A DNA stretch of 37,904 bases, taken from NCBI GenBank assembly GCA_028717645.1, contig JAQUNK010000012.1:1-37904 (forward strand). The letters are read 5' to 3'. How positions within the stretch are numbered: position 1 is the first letter of the stretch; each line of letters starts with the position of its first letter. This document shows, one piece after another, positions 25,870 through 35,442 of this stretch. The notes beneath the pieces were generated by a model. The model was not told where the DNA came from and did no database searches. It saw only the letters and a program-made list of their open reading frames with translations. Origin of the DNA: Candidatus Omnitrophota bacterium (GTDB lineage Bacteria > Omnitrophota > Gorgyraeia > Gygaellales > JAMWDD01). The translations under genes and the position numbers were made by a program.

Positions 25870-27744
25870 ATGCTTTTAGATACGATAAATTCACCGCGTG
25901 ACCTGAAACAACTGGTTCCCGAACAGCTGCCCCAGTTAGCCGCAGAGGTCCGCGCGCGTATTATCGATGTGGTTTCTAAAACCGGCGGCCACCTGGCCTC
26001 GAGCCTCGGAGCGGTAGAGCTGACCATTGCCCTGCATTACTGCTTGGATACGCCGCAGGATAAGATCATCTGGGATGTCGGCCACCAGGCCTATGCCCAT
26101 AAGATCCTAACCGGGAGAAATAAACAATTCGATAAATTAAGGCAGGCAGACGGCATAAATGCTTTTTGCTCTAAGGACGAATCAGAGCACGACGTCTTTA
26201 CCACCGGGCACAGTTCTTCCAGCGTTTCCCTGGCCCTGGGCCTGGTCGCCGGCCAAAAAATCAATCCTTCAGAACATCCATTTAAAGTGGTCGCAGTGGT
26301 CGGAGACGGATCATTGAGCGGCGGACTTTGTTTCGAAGGCCTGAATAACGCTGGCCACCTCGGCGAAGATATCACCATTATTTTGAATACCAATGAATTG
26401 AGCATCTCGCCCAATGCCGGCGCCATCAGCACGTACTTGAATAAGCTGATCTCTTTACCTATCTATAACCGGTTCCGTTCATCCCTGGAAAATTTTATGA
26501 AAAACCGCGTTCCCAAGGGTTCGCGTATCCTGGGCCTGGTAAATAAATTTGAAGAAGGGCTCAAGGGTTTGTTCATCCCGGGGATGTTGTTCGAAGAATT
26601 GGGTTTTCGTTATTTTGGGCCCTTCGCCGGGCACAATTTTGAAGTATTGGTCCCTTCTTTTAAGAATATCTTGAGCCTTAAGGGCCCGAAGATCATTCAC
26701 GTGGTCACCCAAAAAGGCAAGGGCTATTTACCGGCGGAAAAAGATCCGGTGAAATTCCACAGTACGCAGGCCTTTGAGCTATTGACCGGCGAGCCAAAAA
26801 TAAAACAGGCCGGGCCCAGTTATACCAGCGTGTTCAGTAATAAGTTGATCGGGCTGGCTGAGGCGGACCCCAAGATCGTGGCTATCACCGCGGCCATGCC
26901 GGAAGGGACGGGCTTACATAAATTCCACGAACGTTTTCCGAAAAGATTTTTTGATGTGGGCATAGCTGAAGCGCACGCGGTTTGTTTTGCCGCCGGCCTG
27001 GCCAAGTCCGGCCTAAAGCCGGTAGTCGCGGTATATTCCACATTTTTACAACGGGCGTACGATCAGATCATCGAAGAAGTGGCCTTGCAGGATCTACCGG
27101 TAGTATTCATCTTAGACCGCGCAGGCGTGGTGAGCGCCGACGGCCCGACGCACCAGGGCATTTTTGACCTGGCCTATTTAAGGACCGTACCGGACCTGGT
27201 AGTGATGGCGCCGTCTTGTGCAGAAGAATTAGAACAGATGCTGGCTTTTGCCCTGAGAGAAAATAAACCCGTAGCCATCCGTTATCCGAAAGACAAAGCA
27301 ATATTTTGCGCTAGCGCACCAGCTGAAATAAAACTGGGCCAGCCGCAGATCGTGCGCGAAGGTAAAGACGCATTGATCTTTGCCTTGGGTAGTATGCTTG
27401 TGCCTGCGCTGGGCGCAGCAGAGGCCCTCGCTTCAGAAGGCATCAATATTACCGTGGCCAACAGCCGTTTTGTAAAACCCCTGGATAAAAATTATTTTTT
27501 AAAAATTGCCGAAACAATGCCTGCAATTTTTACGATAGAAGATGGTATTAGAGATGCAGGATTCGGCAGCGCAGTAGAAGAAATACTCGACCGGCCCGTA
27601 CAGCGCCTGGGCCTGCCGGACGCCTTTATCCCTACCGGTTCGCGCGAGGCAATTTTAGAAAAATACGCATTGGATGCTTCAGGCATATCCCGGACGATCA
27701 AAAAAGCCTTAAAAGAGAAAACCTATGCCCAAAATACATATTGA
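25870..27744 (+). CDS. dxs: 1-deoxy-D-xylulose-5-phosphate synthase
   Basis: IIWDVGHQAYAHKILTGR; GDGSLSGGLCFEGLNNAG; DRAGVVSADGPTHQGIFDL. Confidence 0.97.
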   Translation: MLLDTINSPRDLKQLVPEQLPQLAAEVRARIIDVVSKTGGHLASSLGAVELTIALHYCLDTPQDKIIWDVGHQAYAHKILTGRNKQFDKLRQADGINAFCSKDESEHDVFTTGHSSSSVSLALGLVAGQKINPSEHPFKVVAVVGDGSLSGGLCFEGLNNAGHLGEDITIILNTNELSISPNAGAISTYLNKLISLPIYNRFRSSLENFMKNRVPKGSRILGLVNKFEEGLKGLFIPGMLFEELGFRYFGPFAGHNFEVLVPSFKNILSLKGPKIIHVVTQKGKGYLPAEKDPVKFHSTQAFELLTGEPKIKQAGPSYTSVFSNKLIGLAEADPKIVAITAAMPEGTGLHKFHERFPKRFFDVGIAEAHAVCFAAGLAKSGLKPVVAVYSTFLQRAYDQIIEEVALQDLPVVFILDRAGVVSADGPTHQGIFDLAYLRTVPDLVVMAPSCAEELEQMLAFALRENKPVAIRYPKDKAIFCASAPAEIKLGQPQIVREGKDALIFALGSMLVPALGAAEALASEGINITVANSRFVKPLDKNYFLKIAETMPAIFTIEDGIRDAGFGSAVEEILDRPVQRLGLPDAFIPTGSREAILEKYALDASGISRTIKKALKEKTYAQNTY

Positions 27745-27928
27745 TAAAGATAAATGTAAAAGCTGCCAACTCTGTATTTATTTTTGCCCGAAGAAACAAC
27801 TGAAGTTAAGCGATAAGTTGAACAAAAAGGGAGTATATCCGGTGATATTTTGCCAGGGTGATGAATGCATCGGTTGCGGGTTCTGCGCAGTGATCTGCCC
27901 GGATAGCTGCATAGAGGTAGAAAAATAG
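27725..27928 (+). CDS. 2-oxoacid:ferredoxin oxidoreductase delta subunit (2x[4Fe-4S])
   Basis: CKSCQLCIYFCP and CIGCGFCAVICP; overlaps dxs, abuts alpha subunit. Confidence 0.9.
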   Translation: MPKIHIDKDKCKSCQLCIYFCPKKQLKLSDKLNKKGVYPVIFCQGDECIGCGFCAVICPDSCIEVEK

Positions 27929-28987
27929 ATGGCGAAAAAAATATTGATCACTGGCAATGAGGCGGTTGTCGAGGGCGCACTGGCTGCGGGCTGCAAATTT
28001 TACGCCGGATATCCGATCACCCCGCAGAATGAGCTCATTGCTTATATGGCGCAAAAATTACCCGAGTCAGGCGGAGTTTTTCTGCAGGCAGAATCAGAAC
28101 TTTCCGCAATAAACATGGTTTTTGGCGCCTCAGCCACGGGCTTTCGGGCGATGACCTCTTCTTCCAGCCCCGGGATCAGCTTGAAGCAGGAAGGGATCTC
28201 TTATATCGCCGGAGCGGAACTGCCGGCGGTGATCGTGAACATGATGCGCGGCGGCCCCGGCCTGGGGAACATTTCTCCCTCACAGGCGGATTATTTTCAG
28301 GCGACCAAAGGCGGCGGCCACGGCGACTATCATTCTATTGTCTTGGCTCCCGGTTCGATACAAGAGTGCTATGACCTGATGCTGGTTGCTTTTGACCTGG
28401 CGGATAAATACCGCACGCCGGTGATCATTTTAGGCGACGGGCTCATCGGCCAGATGATGGAGCCTTTGGTCAGGCAAGGCGCAGAACACAAGGTGAAAGA
28501 TTACGCGAAGCCCTGGGCGCTTACCGGTTGTAAGGGGAGAAAACAGAATATCGTCCGCTCGCTTTATCTGGGCCAGGGCGCGCTAGAAAAAGTAAATTTA
28601 AGATTACAGGAAAGATACCAGAAGATCATCCAGGAAGAGCAGCGTTCACAAAGTTTCCAGATAGAAGATTGTGATTTTGTTCTGGTGGCCTATGGCACGA
28701 TGAGCCGTATTGCCAAGGGCGCTGTATTGGCCCTGCGTAAAAAAGGGATAAAAGCGGGCCTCATCCGGCCGGTCAGCTTATGGCCTTTCCCGGAAAAAAT
28801 AATTGCTGAGGCGGCCAAAAAAGTAAAGGCATTTTTGGTCATAGAAATGTCCTATGGCCAGATGTTAGAAGATGTCCGGCTTTCAGTTGCCGGAAAAGCG
28901 CCGGTGCATTTCCTGGGCCGCGGCGGAGGAGAAATCCCGTCGGAAGAAGAGATCGTCAAGAAGATAGAGGGAGTCAATAAAAAATAA
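27929..28987 (+). CDS. 2-oxoacid:ferredoxin oxidoreductase alpha subunit (Vor/Kor type)
   Basis: ITGNEAVVEGALAAGCKFYAGYPITPQNELIAYMAQ; TSSSSPGISLKQEGISY. Confidence 0.92.
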   Translation: MAKKILITGNEAVVEGALAAGCKFYAGYPITPQNELIAYMAQKLPESGGVFLQAESELSAINMVFGASATGFRAMTSSSSPGISLKQEGISYIAGAELPAVIVNMMRGGPGLGNISPSQADYFQATKGGGHGDYHSIVLAPGSIQECYDLMLVAFDLADKYRTPVIILGDGLIGQMMEPLVRQGAEHKVKDYAKPWALTGCKGRKQNIVRSLYLGQGALEKVNLRLQERYQKIIQEEQRSQSFQIEDCDFVLVAYGTMSRIAKGAVLALRKKGIKAGLIRPVSLWPFPEKIIAEAAKKVKAFLVIEMSYGQMLEDVRLSVAGKAPVHFLGRGGGEIPSEEEIVKKIEGVNKK

Positions 28988-29716
28988 ATGCAGAAGACCT
29001 TTACGCACCCGCAATCCTTAAAAAACGTATCCACGCACTACTGCCCCGGTTGCGGGCACGGTATTGCGCATCGGCTGGTCGCTGAATTAATTGATGAGCT
29101 GGGGATCAGAGAAAAGGCCATTGCCATCTGCCCGGTAGGGTGCGCGGTGCTTGCCTATGATTATTGGGATTTTGATTGTACCGAAGCGGCGCACGGCCGC
29201 GGGTTGGCTGTCGCCACGGCGATAAAAAGATTAAGGCCGGACAACTTTGTTTTTACTTACCAGGGCGACGGAGACCTTGCGGCTATCGGGACGAACGAGA
29301 CCATTCATGCCGCCAACCGCGGGGAGAACTTAAGCGTGATCTTCATCAATAACGCGGTTTACGGGATGACCGGCGGACAGATGGCGCCGACTACGCTCCT
29401 GGGCCAGAAGACCGCAACTACGCAAAAGGGCCGCGAGGCAAAACTGCACGGCCATCCTTTAAAGATCTCCGAGATGCTGGCAATATTGCCAGCGGTAAAA
29501 TATGTGGAACGCGTGGCCCTGCATTCGCCGCAATCGGTTCTGCAGACCAAAAAGGCCATAAAGCAGGCTTTCGAGAACCAGATCAACAACGTGGGATTTT
29601 CTTTTGTCGAAGTATTATCGCCTTGCCCGACCTACTGGGGCCTGGCGCCGAAAGAGGCAATGGCCTGGATCAAGGATGTGATGATGAAAGAATTCCCCCT
29701 AGGAAAGATCAAATAA
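28988..29716 (+). CDS. 2-oxoacid:ferredoxin oxidoreductase beta subunit (TPP-binding)
   Basis: YCPGCGHGIAHRLVAE; TYQGDGDLAAIGTNETIHAANRGENLSVIFINNAVYGMTGGQMAPTT. Confidence 0.93.
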   Translation: MQKTFTHPQSLKNVSTHYCPGCGHGIAHRLVAELIDELGIREKAIAICPVGCAVLAYDYWDFDCTEAAHGRGLAVATAIKRLRPDNFVFTYQGDGDLAAIGTNETIHAANRGENLSVIFINNAVYGMTGGQMAPTTLLGQKTATTQKGREAKLHGHPLKISEMLAILPAVKYVERVALHSPQSVLQTKKAIKQAFENQINNVGFSFVEVLSPCPTYWGLAPKEAMAWIKDVMMKEFPLGKIK

Positions 29717-29719
29717 TTT

Positions 29720-31213
29720 ATGCATATTTATCCTTTATACATTAACGGAGAATTTAAAGAGACGCAGACGTCCCAGGATGTGATAAATCCTTCCAGCGGT
29801 GAGGCCTTGGCCCAAGTGAGTGTGGCTCGGGCTAATGATATCGACCTGGCTCTTGCTTGCGCGCGGGACGCTTTTGATCACGGCGAATGGCCGAGGCTGC
29901 CGCTAGCCAAGCGTAAAGAATTTATCCTTAAGATCTCACAAGGCATTTTAGAGAATGCCGCCGAACTTTCCAGATTAGAAAGCGAGAATGCCGGTAAGCC
30001 GATCAAAGAAACCACCTTTATGGATGTTCCTTCAAGTGCTAAGAGCTTCGAGCATTTTGCGCAAAATTTAGAAAAATATTTAGCCAGCGAAAGCTTAGAA
30101 ATTTCCCAGGAAGCCTCGCAAGCCGAAGCGCACCTGGTGCGCGAGCCGCGCGGAGTGGTAGTTCTGATCGTGCCTTGGAATTATCCGCTCTTGATCGCCG
30201 CCTGGAAAATGAGCCAGGCTTTGGCCGCCGGGAACACGGTAATTCTCAAGCCTTCCAGCCTCACGCCGTTAACTGCTTTAGCATTAGCCAAGATCATCCA
30301 TAGCGCAGGTTTACCCAAGGGGGTAGTGAATATCATCAATGCCAGCGGCGATACAGTGGGTGAGGCCTTGTGTTCGGATAAACGGGCGGATATGGTTTCT
30401 TTTACCGGCTCTAACGAGGTGGGTAAAAAGATCATTCAATATTCTGCCAAAAGCGTAAAAAAATTGACTATGGAATTGGGCGGTAAATCTGCAGCCATAG
30501 TCCTGAAAGACGTAGATATAGGAACCACGGTGAATAGTTTACTTTGCGCGGTCTTTTTGAACCAGGGCCAGATGTGCACGGCTATGTCGCGGATCTTTAT
30601 CGACCAGGCTATTTATGAAAAGTTTACCAGTGAATTTATAGAAAAAGTAAAACGCATCAAATTAGGCCCGGCCCTGGATTTCGAAACTCAGATGGGGCCG
30701 CTAATCTCGGATACGCAGCGTAAAAAGGTGCTCGCTTTTGTGGAAAAGGCCAGGGCTGAAGGGGCCAAGGTGCTTTGCGGCGGCAAAATCTCCGCTGATC
30801 CAAAATTAAAATCAGGATTTTTCTTTGAGCCTACAGTGCTTACCGGAGTTTCTAAGGACGCGCAAATTTTCCAGGAAGAAGTTTTTGGGCCGGTGGTTTG
30901 CTTGGCTAAATTTTCCCATATCCAAGAGGCAATTGATCTGGCCAATGCCAGCAACTTTGGCCTGGCTGCGTCGGTCTGGTCGAGCGACGCAAAGGTTAGC
31001 CAGGAAATCGCCGCTAAAATCAACTCCGGAACCTGCTGGATCAACACCTACGGTATGTTCTACAACGAGGCTCCTTACGGCGGCTTTAAGCAAAGCGGCT
31101 TTGGCAAGGAGTTGGGTAAAGAGGGATTTTTAGAATACACGCGCCTGAAAAATATCATCCAGGATAAATCCAGCGACGCAAAACCTATCGTCAGTTATTG
31201 GTACGGATTTTAA
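29720..31213 (+). CDS. NAD(P)-dependent aldehyde dehydrogenase
   Basis: VPWNYPLLIAAWKMSQALAAGNTVILKPS; FTGSNEVGKKI; MELGGKS; NQGQMCTA. Confidence 0.95.
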   Translation: MHIYPLYINGEFKETQTSQDVINPSSGEALAQVSVARANDIDLALACARDAFDHGEWPRLPLAKRKEFILKISQGILENAAELSRLESENAGKPIKETTFMDVPSSAKSFEHFAQNLEKYLASESLEISQEASQAEAHLVREPRGVVVLIVPWNYPLLIAAWKMSQALAAGNTVILKPSSLTPLTALALAKIIHSAGLPKGVVNIINASGDTVGEALCSDKRADMVSFTGSNEVGKKIIQYSAKSVKKLTMELGGKSAAIVLKDVDIGTTVNSLLCAVFLNQGQMCTAMSRIFIDQAIYEKFTSEFIEKVKRIKLGPALDFETQMGPLISDTQRKKVLAFVEKARAEGAKVLCGGKISADPKLKSGFFFEPTVLTGVSKDAQIFQEEVFGPVVCLAKFSHIQEAIDLANASNFGLAASVWSSDAKVSQEIAAKINSGTCWINTYGMFYNEAPYGGFKQSGFGKELGKEGFLEYTRLKNIIQDKSSDAKPIVSYWYGF

Positions 31214-31228
31214 GTAAACGAGGAAACA

Positions 31229-32734
31229 ATGCAAATCGCCGATCTATTAAACACCCTGCTTAAGACCCACGCCCCGAAAACCGCGATCATCTCTAAAGAG
31301 CAAAATATAACTTTTCAACAGCTCAGCCAGGACTGCTTTAAATTAGCCAATGGCCTGAGCGCTCTCGGCGTAAAAAAAGGTGATAAGGTAGCAATATATC
31401 TTTTGAATGATCCGGAGTATATTTATAGCTATCTGGCTGTCTGGCTCCTCGGCGCCGTTGCCGTGCCCCTGGATTATATGCTTACCGAGGAAGAACTGAT
31501 TTCCTGTATATCGCATTGTGAGGCAAGGGTATTGATCGCCAGGCCCAAGCCGATAGTTTCTTTAGCGAAGATCAGGGCGGGCTGCCCTTCAATAAAGCAT
31601 ATTGTTACTGCGCCCGCTCACCCTGAGGCAGTGCATTCGTTGGCCGGGCTGATCAAAGAGAATAAGGCCGATGCCCCGGGCGTTATCACCCAGGATAAAG
31701 ATTGTGCAATTATTTTTTATACCTCCGGGACAACCGGAAAACCCAAGGGCGTGTTGATCAATTACCAGCAGCTCGATGCGCCGACCAGGGCCATGGCCTA
31801 CTTCGTGAACAACGACGTGAAAAAAGACGATACGACCCTTTGCGTTGTTCCATTCTCTCACTTGGCCGGGCTGATCTATATCCAGGCCACACTGGTTTAT
31901 GGGGTCGCCTGCGTTCTGGCAGAAAGGTTTATGCCCCTGGAATTCTTAAAGACCGTCCAGCGTTACAAGATAAACTGGTTCTGGCTGGTACCCTCGATGT
32001 ATTACGCGCTTTTACAATTAAAGGAATTCGAAACTTTTGACCTTTCGAGTTTACGCTGGATCGTGATCTTCGGTGCACCGAGCTCTCCGGAAGCCATCCA
32101 CCGTTTTCATAATCACTGTCCCGGGGCAATACTTTATCACGGCTGGGGCCTTACCGAGACCAATGCCCCGACTACGGTTATTCCCTCGGGCTCGCAAAAT
32201 TTAGCCAGTGTGGGCAAGCCCGCTCCCTGGGTCGAGGTAAAAATATTTTCTGGCGAGGATAAAGAAATAGCCATGGGTGATGTCGGCGAGATCGTGGTGC
32301 GGGGGGATGTGGTCACCGAAGGTTATTACAAGGATCCGGAGCTTACAAAGCAGGCATTGCGCGGCGGCTGGTTCCACACCGGAGACTTGGGGAAATTCGA
32401 CGGCCAGGGTTACCTTTATATCGTCGGGCGCATCAAAGAAATGATCAAGGTAAGTGGCGAAATAGTTTTTGAACCAGAGGTCGAGGCGGCACTTTACAAA
32501 CATCCCAAAGTCGCGGAGGCGGCAGTGATCGGAGTGCCGGATAAACTCAGGGGAGAAGTACCCAAGGCCTTTGTCGTCTCTAAAGACGGCGGAAATTTGA
32601 GCGAGGAAGAATTACGTTTCTTTTTGCGCCAGCATTTAAGCCATTTCAAAATACCGCATTATTTTGAATTCATCCCGGGCCTGCCTAAAAACAGGACCGG
32701 CAAGATCGATAAGGAAAAATTAAGGAAAGGTTGA
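31229..32734 (+). CDS. AMP-dependent acyl-CoA synthetase/ligase
   Basis: IIFYTSGTTGKPKGV; YHGWGLTETNAPTT; GGWFHTGDLGKFDGQGYLYIVGRIKEMIKVSG; KNRTGKIDK. Confidence 0.95.
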   Translation: MQIADLLNTLLKTHAPKTAIISKEQNITFQQLSQDCFKLANGLSALGVKKGDKVAIYLLNDPEYIYSYLAVWLLGAVAVPLDYMLTEEELISCISHCEARVLIARPKPIVSLAKIRAGCPSIKHIVTAPAHPEAVHSLAGLIKENKADAPGVITQDKDCAIIFYTSGTTGKPKGVLINYQQLDAPTRAMAYFVNNDVKKDDTTLCVVPFSHLAGLIYIQATLVYGVACVLAERFMPLEFLKTVQRYKINWFWLVPSMYYALLQLKEFETFDLSSLRWIVIFGAPSSPEAIHRFHNHCPGAILYHGWGLTETNAPTTVIPSGSQNLASVGKPAPWVEVKIFSGEDKEIAMGDVGEIVVRGDVVTEGYYKDPELTKQALRGGWFHTGDLGKFDGQGYLYIVGRIKEMIKVSGEIVFEPEVEAALYKHPKVAEAAVIGVPDKLRGEVPKAFVVSKDGGNLSEEELRFFLRQHLSHFKIPHYFEFIPGLPKNRTGKIDKEKLRKG

Positions 32735-32740
32735 ACCATT

Positions 32741-33457
32741 ATGGAGAAAAAAGACTGGCAGGCTCATGGCCTCGCCTTAAAAGAAGTATTGGCGTTGGAA
32801 TATAGCCCGGTGGCCATAAGTTGCAGGAAAGCTCCCGCGAGCCCCGGGGTGAAGAAAAAAGCGCGTATCTGCCGGGCAATATTGGATGCCGCCCGCGGTG
32901 AGGCCATCGAGATAGACAAAACAAACAATGTTTGTATGGGAGCCGGTTGGCACTTAGGGTTTACTCCGATCACCGATATGGCGCGCGCAGAAATATTTAA
33001 AAAAATCCTGGTTGAAAAAGAAAAACTTTTTTCATCGATCGAGGCCCTGGATAAGATGATCAGCCAGATGCCTCCTGCGCCGGACAATAGAGATGCTTAT
33101 TTTAGCCTGGCGCCTTTAGAAAAAAGCGAATTTAAGCCTGAGCTGGTGATCTTTGTGGTGAACCCGGAGGCCGCTTGCAAGGTCCTTACCCTGGCGACCT
33201 ACACAGACGGGGCAATGCCCGAGATAAAGATAGGCGGGCCGGTGTGCCGCCTGGGCATCATCTATCCCCTGGTAACGGGCGAAGTGAATATTTCATTCTA
33301 CGACCATACTGCCAGAAAGATCTGTCACGTGGAAAAAGATAAATTATTGATCTCCGTGCCCTATGAAAAAATATTAAAAATGGTTGAGTCGCTGGATACC
33401 TGCAGCGCCGGACGCGCAAAGATAACATACCCCCTGGAATTAGGCAATATCGTATAA
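32741..33457 (+). CDS. DUF169 family protein
   Basis: EYSPVAISCRKAP...CRAILDAARGEAIEIDKTNNVCMGAGWHLGF...DGAMPEIKIGGPVCRLGI. Confidence 0.8.
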   Translation: MEKKDWQAHGLALKEVLALEYSPVAISCRKAPASPGVKKKARICRAILDAARGEAIEIDKTNNVCMGAGWHLGFTPITDMARAEIFKKILVEKEKLFSSIEALDKMISQMPPAPDNRDAYFSLAPLEKSEFKPELVIFVVNPEAACKVLTLATYTDGAMPEIKIGGPVCRLGIIYPLVTGEVNISFYDHTARKICHVEKDKLLISVPYEKILKMVESLDTCSAGRAKITYPLELGNIV

Positions 33458-33480
33458 AACCTTATTTTCCATAAGATAAA

Positions 33481-34506
33481 ATGGTCAAAGAAAACATCCT
33501 TAATTTTGATCTAAAGGAACTGGAGCAATATTTCCTGAAACAGGGCCGCAAGAAATTCCATGCCCGCCAGATCTTTACCTGGATCTACAAAAAAGATATC
33601 CGCGATTTTAGCCTGATGAGTGACCTCTCTGCTGAATTAAGGAAAGAATTAGCAGAAGAATTCACCATCCTGGACCTGGAATTAGTGCAGGAACTGGAAT
33701 CGCGCGACGGTACGCGTAAATTACTTTTTAAGCTAAAAGACGGCCAGGTTGTGGAAGCGGTAAGTATCCCCACGGAAAAAAGGATCACCGGCTGCATTTC
33801 AACACAGGTAGGCTGTAAGTTCAGCTGCGCTTTCTGCGCGAGCGGCCTTATGGGTTTTAAAAGAAATTTAGAGACAGGCGAAATTATCGCGCAGGTTTTA
33901 TTTTTAAAAGGCAATCTCAGTGAACGGATAAATAACCTGGTCTTTATGGGAATCGGCGAGCCGCTGGATAATTACGATAATGTGCTTAAGGCCATACGCA
34001 TTATCAATGCAGCCTCCGGCCTCGGTGTGGGTGCGAGAAAGATCACTATTTCTAGCGCCGGATTTATCCCCGGGATAAAACGCTTGATGGGAGAGGGCCT
34101 GCAGATAGAATTATCTGTTTCGATACACGCGGCGGATAACACAACCAGGAACCTTCTGATGCCGATCAATAAAAAATACCCGCTGCCGGACCTGATGCGC
34201 ACGCTCAAAGAATATATCCAGAAGACCAACCGCCAGGTGACCTTTGAATATATCCTCATAGCCGGGGTCAATTCCGGGATTACGCATGCCCAGAATTTAA
34301 GCAAAATGCTCAGGGGCCTGAATTGTAAAGTCAACCTTATACCCTGTAATCCGGTAAAAGAATTGGGCTATGAGCCGCCGGGGAAATTAGAGATCCTCCT
34401 GTTCAAGGACCATCTTCTTAAAGCGGGTATTGATACGACATTACGCTTGACCCGCGGCAGGGACATCCAGGCCGCCTGCGGGCAATTAAGGATGGAATTT
34501 ATTTAG
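33481..34506 (+). CDS. rlmN: 23S rRNA (adenine2503-C2)-methyltransferase
   Basis: Radical SAM CKFSCAFCASG; FMGIGEPLDNYDNVLKAI; ARKITISSAGFIPGI; RGRDIQAACGQL. Confidence 0.96.
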   Translation: MVKENILNFDLKELEQYFLKQGRKKFHARQIFTWIYKKDIRDFSLMSDLSAELRKELAEEFTILDLELVQELESRDGTRKLLFKLKDGQVVEAVSIPTEKRITGCISTQVGCKFSCAFCASGLMGFKRNLETGEIIAQVLFLKGNLSERINNLVFMGIGEPLDNYDNVLKAIRIINAASGLGVGARKITISSAGFIPGIKRLMGEGLQIELSVSIHAADNTTRNLLMPINKKYPLPDLMRTLKEYIQKTNRQVTFEYILIAGVNSGITHAQNLSKMLRGLNCKVNLIPCNPVKELGYEPPGKLEILLFKDHLLKAGIDTTLRLTRGRDIQAACGQLRMEFI

Positions 34507-35440
34507 GGTTGTCTTGCCTCTGGTCTTTTATAAAATTACTGCGTTCCAGTTTTTTGGCGCGTTGTTTTAATTCCGCGGCGATCTCTGCTACCTGGGCGGC
34601 GTGAGTAAATTTACGCGTTTCATTGGTGACTACGCCGATGGAAATGGAAACCAGCGGCACCTGCTGCTCGATGCCCTTACGGTCATGGGCGATAATATAG
34701 CCCCTCACCCGGTCTTGCTCATTATAGAATTGCGGTACAACTTTCTCGAACTCTTCGATGATATAGCGGCAGACCGCATCGATCTCGCCTACCTCTGCCA
34801 CGATCACAAAATCATCTCCCCCGATATGGCCGATAAAATCATTGGCTGAACCTTTTTCTTTTATTGCCCTGAGCAATATCCGCGCCGTTTCTTTGATCAC
34901 TTCGTCTCCGCGTTCAAAACCATAGGTGTCGTTATAGGCCTTGAATTTATCCAGGTCCAGGTACGAAAAGGCGAATATTTTATTCTGCTCCAGCCGTTTA
35001 TTGATCTCATCCATGATCGAGATATTCCCCGGCAGGCGGGTGAGCGGATTGGCTTCCAGAGCGCTGGCCGTGCGCCTTAAGATCATTCTTACGCGTGCCA
35101 GGAGTTCTTCCGGGTTAAAAGGCTTGACGATGTAATCATCCGCACCGGCGTCTATGCCGCCGACCTTATCACTCACTTCGCCTTTACCGGTGACCATGAT
35201 GATCGGCAGCTGCCTTAAGAGCAGGTCTTTTTTCACTTCTAGGCAGACCTGGCGGCCGTCTTTTTTCGGCATTTTATAATCTAAGAGCACCAGGTCCAGG
35301 GGCCTTGACCTGATGATATTCAGCGCTTCTTCTCCGTCGTTGGCCTTGACGATCTCATAATTATCGCCCGAAAGAGTGATCTCCAAGACATCCAGGATAT
35401 CCGGGTCGTCGTCAGCAATAAGGATTCTTTGAATAGCCAT
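34499..35440 (-). CDS. Response regulator with GGDEF domain
   Basis: Receiver ILIADDDPDILDVLE...VLLDYKMPKKDG...IVKPFNPEEL; GHIGGDDFVIVAE. Confidence 0.92.
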   Translation of the reverse strand: MAIQRILIADDDPDILDVLEITLSGDNYEIVKANDGEEALNIIRSRPLDLVLLDYKMPKKDGRQVCLEVKKDLLLRQLPIIMVTGKGEVSDKVGGIDAGADDYIVKPFNPEELLARVRMILRRTASALEANPLTRLPGNISIMDEINKRLEQNKIFAFSYLDLDKFKAYNDTYGFERGDEVIKETARILLRAIKEKGSANDFIGHIGGDDFVIVAEVGEIDAVCRYIIEEFEKVVPQFYNEQDRVRGYIIAHDRKGIEQQVPLVSISIGVVTNETRKFTHAAQVAEIAAELKQRAKKLERSNFIKDQRQDNPK

Positions 35441-35442
35441 TT

